12,573 bases of DNA from Asterionellopsis glacialis (lineage: Eukaryota; Bacillariophyta; Plagiogrammaphyceae; Rhaphoneidales; Asterionellopsidaceae), in the NCBI GenBank assembly GCA_014885115.2, contig WKLE02002548.1:1-12573 (forward strand). The letters are read 5' to 3'. The notes beneath the pieces were generated by a model. It was not told the DNA's origin. It did not search any database and was given only the letters and a program-made list of their open reading frames with translations. A program made the position numbers and the translations under genes. Positions 1 to 7,100 of the stretch are shown in pieces. How positions within the stretch are numbered: position 1 is the stretch's first letter; the number at the start of each line of letters is the position of its first letter.

Positions 1-635
1 CATGGTCCCATGCTGTCGTGTCAATATCACGCTGACTGCTCAAAAATGTTCTGAAACGGAAGATTGCTAGTAATCGAGTCACGTAGAAAAATGAGTACGA
101 TTTTGTTTGCCTCCCGAAAAATGCCCCTTTTTCCCATTCCAAATAATTTAGAATGTAGAAATGAGATTTTCGTCTGTTTTTGTACGCAATTTTGTTTGTT
201 CTTGTAGGAAAAAAGATTTATTGACGAGCTCTATTGACTAATTTTTCTGAAAACATAATTAAAATGCATCACGTACATACTCTACGGTCGCTAGTACCTT
301 ACCAGAGGTATGTTAGGTTCAAATTCAGGATTCTGTTTTTATCGATATAAGCGAAAAAAAGAATGCTGTAGTCTATTTTAATAAGACTATATTTAGGTTA
401 TGCAGGACCTTAGAGCTTCAATTTTTTTAATAAAAGAAAATAAGCTACTTAACAAAGAAGCAAGAAATAATACATTGTACGTTGAGATGGCCCCTTTAAG
501 TGACTCTAGACAATGAGTAACACCTAAGAAGAAAGAAAGTGCGTCAGGAGCATAATGATCTACAAAAAATTGGACTTTCAAAGCCTGTAATTTTCATTAG
601 GAGAAATTTTCATTGTAACAATGAATTTAAAGCAT
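1..635. other. AT-rich region without a recognisable gene
   Basis: This stretch is AT-rich with many homopolymer A and T runs. The only open frame of note is a 62-codon minus-strand frame (393-581) with no signal peptide, domain or repeat that I recognise, and it lies in low-complexity sequence. I see no tRNA, rRNA or repeat array. It is probably intergenic, downstream of the minus-strand silaffin-like gene. Confidence 0.6.
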
Positions 636-820
636 GTATATATAAGTTTGTGATGCAATAAAATGATACCTTTTTATAAAAAAAGCTGCTAACAATATTT
701 CTCACGTAAATCCAGGAGCATGCATGATACTGTGTTTAATCCAATGACAACCCAACAAGAGAATAGAAATTCATAACAGGCAATTTCGATCAGCATAAAC
801 CTCCACTACTTCTTACAACT
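636..820 (-). repeat. Copy A of a tandem duplication (3' flank of silaffin-like gene)
   Basis: This segment aligns with about 910-1128. Shared landmarks are AAATGATA (661 and 937), GAGCATGCAT, the CAATGA..ACCC.ACAAG block and ACTACTTCTTACAACT (805-820 and 1113-1128). The offset grows from 276 to 308 bases through small indels, including an extra block of about 22 bases near 1091-1112. Read on the minus strand, it is the downstream flank of the truncated gene copy at 821-893, just as 910-1120 is the downstream flank of the intact gene. Confidence 0.75.
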
Positions 821-893
821 ACCGATAAAAACACATAAAATCAATTTTTGCATCTTGAATGCTTTGCTAGCCTTCGGAGCATTGCTACCCGTT
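821..893 (-). pseudogene. 5'-truncated remnant of the silaffin-like gene
   Basis: On the minus strand this reads GSNAPKASKAFKMQK and then drifts into unrelated residues before a stop. It matches the APKASKAPK repeat of the intact gene at 1121-1381. The sequence around its end (GTTGTAAGAAGTAGTGG) is the same as around the intact stop codon. It has no signal peptide, no RXL site and only a few lysine repeats, and upstream sequence becomes AT-rich at once. The best reading is a decayed partial duplicate in which only the C-terminal end and 3' flank were copied or survive. A functional short protein is unlikely. Confidence 0.6.
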
Positions 894-904
894 GCAAAAA
901 TGGA

Positions 905-1130
905 ATAAATATATATAATAATCTTATGATATAATAAAATGATATATTTGTTACTTTTTAAAAACCTACTATGACAATACTTCTGTATGATAACCACGAG
1001 CATGCATAATCTTGTGTTTCATTTCATCCAATGATGACCCGACAAGGGAGTTGGAATTATTAACATGCAACTTCGATCATCAGAAACCTCCAATGTAGCA
1101 ATTGAACTAACCACTACTTCTTACAACTGG
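905..1130 (-). repeat. Copy B of the tandem duplication (3' end and flank of intact gene)
   Basis: This is the partner of copy A at 636-820. It contains the end of the intact coding region and its AT-rich 3' flank. Similarity is patchy but colinear across about 200 bases, which indicates an old local duplication and not two insertions of a mobile element: no terminal inverted repeats or target-site duplications are visible. Confidence 0.7.
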
Positions 1131-1381
1131 TGACGTGTTTTGGTAGCCTTGGGGGCCTTGGTAGACTTGGGGGCCTTGCTGGCCTTTGCAGCTTTGCCAG
1201 CCTTGCCAGCCTTTGCAGATTTGCCAGCCTTTGGAGCTTTGCTAGCCTTTAGAGCTCTTCGTTCGTGGAATCCGAATCCCTCATCTGCCGACGCAATAAA
1301 ATCTCCGGTGGATGCATGAACACCATGAGAAATAGCAAAAAGAGCAATAACCAAAATAGAAAGAGAAGAACGCATCATCAT
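1121..1381 (-). CDS. Secreted silaffin-like lysine-repeat protein
   Basis: An 86-residue product is predicted from the first of three consecutive Met codons (1373-1381). The frame is open upstream to another Met at 1465, but only the MMMRSS start gives a classical signal peptide: Arg4, a hydrophobic core (about 7-18), and a likely cut after VHA (residue 23). An acidic pro-segment follows (24-40), then RRAL (41-44), which contains an R-X-L site of the kind cut in diatom biosilica proteins. Lysines then stand at residues 45, 48, 51 and every third residue to 81, 13 in a row, separated by AS, AP, AG, SA, AA, ST or AT pairs. Silaffins carry this order of signal peptide, acidic pro-region and basic K-x-x-K region, and pentalysine clusters are known silica-targeting signals. 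A role in silica cell-wall formation is inference. A TATA-like ATTTTAAATA (1405-1414, either strand) lies just upstream. The alternative is another type of secreted low-complexity protein. Confidence 0.75.
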   Translation of the reverse strand: MMMRSSLSILVIALFAISHGVHASTGDFIASADEGFGFHERRALKASKAPKAGKSAKAGKAGKAAKASKAPKSTKAPKATKTRHQL

Positions 1382-2456
1382 TGTCGTGTTGAAAGAAATC
1401 TGAGATTTTAAATAAAGGATGTAAAGAAGAACAAGTAAAAAAGATAAAGTTTGAGCAGTGAGCACAACAAAGGATTAAGACTATACACACATCGATGATA
1501 GTTAATTTTAATACATTGGTCGTTTTCTTGTCTTCTCACCTTGTTAGAATGTTCGAATGATGAATAATGAGAGTGATTGGATTGACTGAGTTTCGAAAAT
1601 GTTTCTGGAGGTCCTTTCTGAAAATAATATTGCAATAGGTACATACTATACGGTATGAGTACGGCTGAGGTGAGGGAGTAATATGAACCAGCAGTACCTG
1701 GTACCTGTTTTATGTACTGTACAATTATCGGAATTTTTAGCGATCTTTATCCGGAAAAAAGCGATCACCTTAATAGAGTATGATGTAGATCCATAGATCC
1801 TACAGTCACATAGGAATCAAAATATCGTACTGTACTTATAAATAGCAGTAGAAGTAAATACAAAATGAGATAACTTAAAGGTCCGGTCATGCCTCGCCGA
1901 TACACGACGAGCAACTCGCCAAGTGTTTTTTAAGAGATGCGGCATCATCAGTGGTGCATACGATTTGTCGGCGGTGGAGCGAAAAGAAGTCCTGTTCTAT
2001 CCAATGTACAAGATACAACTACGACTTTTCTGTAAAGATTTCCCATATAAAGATGTAAGGAACCGTTTGTTATCTATGAACAGGAACATATTCTTTAGCA
2101 GTCAAGAGCCTGTGAATCACACTGTAATAAATGAATAATATTAACGGATATATTGCTCACATGCATGTGATTGGCGATCTGCCGCTTTTTGGTGTCGCCA
2201 GCCATCATGCATACAGGTGATGCCAGCCAGGTATCAGGTAGCTAATCAATATTCCTCTCTAGCTAGAGGAGTGGAAATCTTTTTAGAACGTAGTTGACTA
2301 AGATACCAGGTATTGAATAGTACCTGCTTTCGTTCGATTGATTCTGTAGGATTCGATACTTATACGCTACCACATATGAATTATTTAGACGCAAGTGAAT
2401 AACATTCCGTCCACACCACATAGGAGCTATACAAAGTCTTTCTAACGGTATTTTTT
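1382..2456. other. Intergenic region, no supported gene
   Basis: This region lies upstream of the minus-strand silaffin-like gene and should hold its promoter near 1382-1500. A plus-strand frame at about 1869-2138 is open for 90 codons (first ATG-like start is GTG at 1923) and is less AT-rich than its surroundings. I recognise no domain in it, and it begins without an ATG, so it may be a relic. CACATGCATGTG at 2158-2169 is a perfect 12-base palindrome. The nonamer TACCTGGTA/TACCAGGTA occurs at 1695-1703 and 2304-2312. Confidence 0.5.
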
Positions 2457-2526
2457 TTGTTGTCCTATGTACAAGTCACTGTCATAGACTTATTCAAGAT
2501 AATGCCAACATGTCACAGACTAGGTC

Positions 2527-2551
2527 CTGTCTGTCTGTCTGTCTGTCTGTC
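2527..2551. repeat. (TCTG)n microsatellite
   Basis: About six uninterrupted units of CTGT/TCTG follow the words ACTAGGTCCT. A similar ACTAGGTCCT recurs at 2633-2642 without the microsatellite. The open frame crossing it translates to CLSVCLS and is a product of the repeat, not a gene. Confidence 0.85.
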
Positions 2552-3006
2552 ACACATCTCGAATCCCACTTTCAGAGCTGGCGGGCACATCTTACTTGTG
2601 CGTTTTGGTCAGCAAGTTCTTCTTTTAAAAAAACTAGGTCCTAGACTTACCGGTACACAACTAACAGTACTGTCACAAATTTCAATTTTTGAATTACAGA
2701 ACATGGAGATTGGCTAGATTTTGATTTCTTCAATATTTTTAGTGTACGTCTCAACCCCCACGGAAGGCTTACTAGATATTTTTCTCTTGTCTTGTATGTC
2801 GATGCAGATGATGCGTTTCAAAGCAAACTTCTCATTTTCGATCGATTCAAGTCCCAAGGACACAAAAATCTGACCCTTTTCTGACCATATGTATCTCCAG
2901 AAAATAGGTTTGTTTTGATATGTTGTGTTCTACCGATAAAATTCAGTCGCTCATTCTCATTTTTCCCAGATTGCAGTACGATAGACATTCGTAGTATGAG
3001 TATGAC

Positions 3007-3034
3007 TGACCTGCGGAAGACATTCGAAACATGC
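3007..3034 (+). repeat. Direct repeat, copy 1 (24-28 bases)
   Basis: TGACCTGCGGAAGACATTCG and the bases after it recur 80 bases downstream at 3087-3114 with two mismatches in 28 bases. Both copies can be read as DLR(K/M)TFETC, but they fall in different reading frames, so they do not belong to one intact protein. Confidence 0.8.
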
Positions 3035-3086
3035 TTCACCGCATGGGGCGGGGTGTTCGACAGCAAGACTCTAGAGAATAAGAAAT

Positions 3087-3114
3087 TGACCTGCGGATGA
3101 CATTCGAAACTTGC
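3087..3114 (+). repeat. Direct repeat, copy 2 (24-28 bases)
   Basis: Second copy of the repeat at 3007-3034. The 52 bases between the copies (3035-3086) are not repeated. The region 2818-3162 is open on the minus strand for 114 codons and partly on the plus strand. Neither product resembles a known family, so this may be a gene fragment or a relic. Confidence 0.8.
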
Positions 3115-3786
3115 AGGATTGTCGCATTCGGGGTATTGTGGACGCTGTGAAGCGTGCCTCATCCCAACTGTGTTGTGAAATGCAGTACTGTGTATGAATT
3201 CAGAAGGGGCTATACATATGCATCGTTGAAACCGGTATCTTTCCCGTTTTCAATCCCCTTTTTGCAGTAGAAAAGTGTAAACAGAAAAACTAAAACTTAC
3301 TTTATGGTACAGTTTCAGTACCATATGTGGTCTTTTCAATAAATAATGCTTGCTTTTTTGTACTTGTTCTTCGTTTTTGTACGATTATTAATACTATTAG
3401 AATATTATTAAAAAAAAGGTCACTGACAAGTTCGCTTTTGACAGATGCGTAGAATAATATATAGTATTAGGAGGAGAACATGAGAAAGCTCCGTAGACTT
3501 ACTGTACAGTAGCGGTATTGAATAAATGGTATGCATGCTATGTGGGGGTGTATTCTAAATGAACCAAATCTCGCACAACGCGGTCGGGAATAGGAAGGCT
3601 TTTTTTTCTGTTGACACCTCTAGAGAGCTAAAAATGCTACCAAATGAAACAATTGAAAAAAACAGTAGGACTACCACCTATCGTACAGATAGGACTGACT
3701 ACCTTGCTTTTTTGTGCAGGTAGAGGGGGTCTATGGCCTAGAAAGAAGCTGTATCTTCAGCAGGACCTGGATGTAAATAATTGTCC

Positions 3787-3804
3787 TTGTCTAGTCGTAG
3801 ACAA
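3787..3804. repeat. Perfect hairpin TTGTCTA-GTCG-TAGACAA
   Basis: A 7-base stem with no mismatch and a 4-base loop. It lies about 300 bases upstream of the cyclase start and is one of two such hairpins within 80 bases. Confidence 0.6.
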
Positions 3805-3827
3805 ATGTCCTTTTTCCTGAGGTTGGA

Positions 3828-3839
3828 TGACGGTGACGG
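3828..3839 (+). promoter_or_regulatory. Tandem TGACGG pair, CRE-like half sites
   Basis: TGACGG occurs twice head to tail. TGACG is the core bound by bZIP factors, and TGACGT-like elements act as CO2/cAMP-responsive sites in diatom promoters. A role at the promoter of this cyclase gene is inference from sequence and position alone. Confidence 0.25.
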
Positions 3840-3845
3840 TACGTA

Positions 3846-3865
3846 AGTTGGAACAATTTCCAACT
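3846..3865. repeat. Perfect hairpin AGTTGGAA-CAAT-TTCCAACT
   Basis: An 8-base perfect stem with a 4-base loop, 40 bases after the hairpin at 3787. It may be a protein-binding dyad or part of a small non-coding element; nothing in the sequence decides this. Confidence 0.6.
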
Positions 3866-3983
3866 CCAACCACTGTTACCGCAAGTTTTATTCAAGAAAA
3901 ACTTCCAACACTGAGGGAGGCTGTCGAAAGCTTACCAGGTACGGAGTTGAGGACTACGAACACATAGGATAATTGGGGAACAC

Positions 3984-4021
3984 ATGGAAGGGAAGAATAC
4001 ATTTCTTAGTTCCCATTCACT
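3984..4021 (+). CDS. Probable first coding exon of the receptor cyclase gene
   Basis: ATG at 3984 starts 12 codons plus two bases (MEGKNTFLSSHS, then CT). They end exactly at a strong donor, GTAAGT (4022). Splicing to the CAG acceptor ending at 4101 completes CTG and continues in frame into the ATG at 4103, adding 13 residues to the N-terminus. The in-frame join and a consensus intron argue for it. Against it, the exon is short, its composition is not diagnostic, and the ATG at 4103 has a better upstream context (A at -3) when unspliced. Confidence 0.45.
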
Positions 4022-4101
4022 GTAAGTAAATAATACCAAGGATAAGATTTTCTTACTTGACGATACCCATTCCTTGCAACCCGTGACAATTGACTGCTCA
4101 G
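4022..4101 (+). other. Probable intron 0 (80 bases)
   Basis: Donor GTAAGTAAAT and acceptor TGACTGCTCAG. Its length matches the other introns of this gene. If it is real, the main start is likely ATG 3984. If it lies in the 5' UTR, ATG 4103 is used. Confidence 0.5.
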
Positions 4102-4102
4102 G

Positions 4103-7100
4103 ATGGAAAATGGCAGCGACCACGAGCATGGTGATGATTACTCAAAACAACAGCAACAAGAAAACAATGAAGCAGAGCAAGTCCAAGTGCAAAAGCAGCC
4201 GCCCGTCACCAGGCGCCATTCTTACGCTTCGGCAACAAAGCAAGTAGACCAACAAGAGCAACAAGCAACGAGTTCTTCTTCAGGTGATCAGAAACAACAA
4301 CAGCGAAGACGACATTCGGATTTTTCAGTTGTTGCAAATATAAGTAGTCATGACGACGCAAATCATCGAGATCTTAGTCATAAGAACGCACGAAGCTTAT
4401 TTCATAATCAATTGTCGTCGTCACTTCGAAGTTCATTTTCCAAAATAGGAAAGAATCGTCGTACATCCTTTGCTTCCTCTTCGGGTGAAAATTCAATGAG
4501 TGCCATGGGGTTTGTTAATAGTGTTTCAACGTGGATTAAGCGTCGTCGATCATCCATGTTTTCAAATACAAATAGCACTGCATCGGATAGCAACACTCCC
4601 TTTCAAAATTATTGGGCTAATATTGCTAGATATAATGGGCAACAACCGGGGTCGTCGCTTTCATCCTCCAATATGCATAACAATCGTGATGATCATGACG
4701 ACAATGATCAGAATCATAACAACCTTATGGAAAGCGGAGTGGCTAATATCAATAATCATGACAACACTCCTCGGAACAACAATGAAAGATATCCGCATCG
4801 GAAACTATGGAAACGGAGTCAAACTTCCATCAAAATGCTTTCAAAGTCCTTCCTTCGTTTATTAGGTGTTGCATTACAACATAAAAGTATTTGGTTCCCA
4901 GTACTCATCACCTTTGCAGTGCTATGTTCTTCGGGACTTGGTATAGTATTGTTATTTGCCAATGATGAACAAGATCAATTACTTCGTGAGGCTACAGATT
5001 TAGCATTAGAAATGGGCTTTCAAATACCTTCCGTCATTAACCAAGCATTGCTACCGTTGTTTACCTTGGACAACTTGGTCCAAAATACAGACACCTTTTA
5101 TGATTTACCCTTCAAGACTAATGCAGCACCTACCTATGTTGATATTGGCCGGCCATGGCGGAATACCACGGGGATATGTGATGACCCAGCCTATGTGGAA
5201 CGATACGACGAAATTGCACAGTACGTCAAGGAATCAGCGAATTTACAAAAAATTTTGATCAATGTACAATTAGCACCCTCCGGAGTCTTTTGTTTAGGTT
5301 ATCCCTTGATCAATTCAGAAGATTTCGACGATGGTGCAGTCATGGACAATCGTGGTGCCATAGGTTTAGATTTACTTAGGGATCCTGTCAGTGGTTTCTA
5401 CGCAAAGCAAGCTATTAAAGATGATCGTGTGACTATACAGGGGCCAATTACTCTTCTGCAAGCCGCTTCCAATTTTTCAGTGCAAGCCTTGATTGCACGT
5501 AATCCCATTTTTGTAGAAGGACACAGTCTTGAAATTGAGGGCCGAGATTATCCCTTTTGGGGGTATAGTACTGTGTTGTTGAATTGGGAAGTTTTACGAC
5601 AATCGTTAGGAATTGATGATTTTTTCCAAAGTCGTGGCGTTGAATATTCCATGACAAAAACAGATACACTTATTGACTTTGCAAGCAATCAAGAATACAA
5701 ACGAGTAAGTACATCACAAATGCTAGATACATTAACTGATACCTCTTTTAAAACAATGCAATTACCTTCCATTGCTTAACATTGCTCTTCTTGTTCTCTT
5801 CTCATATCAGGTTGCTGTGATTGCTGAATCGGAAGGTGCCGAAAAACTTGCACATCGACGGAACGTTACTGTACCGCTTCGAACGACTGATAATGAATGG
5901 CAATTAACAGTAGGTGCTCGTCCTGAAAATCGAAAAAAGTGGATACTTGGATGTGTGGGTGTTGTTATAGGATCATTCCTTATTTCCTTGAGTCTTATGG
6001 TTGTTCTTGTTCTCAAAAAAGAAGATGAACTCTTGCTTTTCCGAATGATGCCACGTCAAGTCATTCAAAGATTGCAAAAGAATGAGACTGTCATTGAAAA
6101 GTATGACCTTGCTACAGTTGCTATACTGGATATTGTCAGCTTTACTAGACTATCTGGTCAAATGAAACCTATAGAAGTTATGCAGATGCTCAAGATTCTT
6201 TTTACAGTCTTTGATCAACTAGCCGAGAAGCATCAGGTTCAAAACGTAGAGTAAGTAAAGGTACCTGCTGCATATATCTGTGTGGATATCATAAATCTAT
6301 GTCTATGCTTGTTTCTTCTACGCATGACTTTGGTTTTTGTGGCTTACAACTGTTTTCTTCTCCTCTTGGCAGGACTATTGGGGATGCCTACATCGTGATT
6401 GGAGCTGGTCCAGAGAGATGCAGCGGGCGAGAAGGAGCTGAAAAGACAGCTCTCTTTGCACTAGATGCCATTGAAGCTTTAAGAAAATTAGAATTAGAAA
6501 ATTCATTGAAACTATCTATTCGTGCAGGATTAGCCTCTGGTATGGTGATTGCCGGTGTTGTGGGGAAGATTCCCCCGAAATATACTTTGTTTGGTGAAAC
6601 TGTGACTTTGGCTTCCAAGATAGAATCAACATCATCTGCCATGAGGGTCCAGTGTTCTGTTGTGACTAGTTTGTTACTTCGTGATTCAAAAAATCATAAC
6701 TTTGAACTAGAAGAACGTCGAGATTATCATCCTAGCACAAACGAATATAGCCCTACCACATGGTGGATCAATTCGAAGGAACCTAGAACGCAAAGAGGGT
6801 TCTTCTCAGAAAATCTATGGAATTTCACAGGACATGAAAGCGAAGTTCTTGGAGCTGAGAAAAGTACACATTCTTCAGTAAGTAGCGAATCAAGTGGACT
6901 TCTTCCTGATTACATTAATGATGATGATGATGAGGATTATGAAACATACGACTTCCGCGACAGTGAACCGGAGGGTACTGCTGTGGTAGTAAAAAGCGAT
7001 GCAAGGTTAAGTTCTTTGGGGATAAGTGTGTCAAGCAAAGGTATCACGGGGGTGGATAGTGACTCGAGCGGATTAATCCAAGATGGTAGTGATTCGAGTG

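Larger units (their letters stand above)
3115..3983. other. Intergenic region upstream of the receptor cyclase gene
   Basis: This AT-rich stretch has no supported coding frame. It should hold the promoter of the plus-strand cyclase gene. Structure is visible in its last 200 bases: two perfect short hairpins (3787-3804 and 3846-3865), a tandem TGACGG pair (3828-3839) between them, and TACCAGGTA at 3933-3941. Functions of these are not known. Confidence 0.5.

Noticed and set aside
64..78. TTGCTAGTAATCGAG resembles a conserved small-subunit rRNA word
   Set aside because: Only about 13 bases match and the flanks are not rRNA-like, so this is coincidence.
1923..2138. Plus-strand frame of 71 codons
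   Set aside because: It lacks an ATG start, has no splice context that I can support, and no family is recognised. It is noted in the intergenic entry only.
2457..2717. Open frame of 86 codons across the TCTG repeat
   Set aside because: The frame is kept open by the microsatellite and the product has no recognisable domain.
2818..3162. Minus-strand frame of 114 codons
   Set aside because: No domain, signal or homology is apparent, and it crosses the out-of-frame direct repeat. It may be a relic but is not supported as a gene.
4500..4865. Frame of 121 codons inside exon 1 and other frames overlapping the cyclase exons
   Set aside because: They are shadows of the long cyclase frame in low-complexity, repeat-rich sequence.
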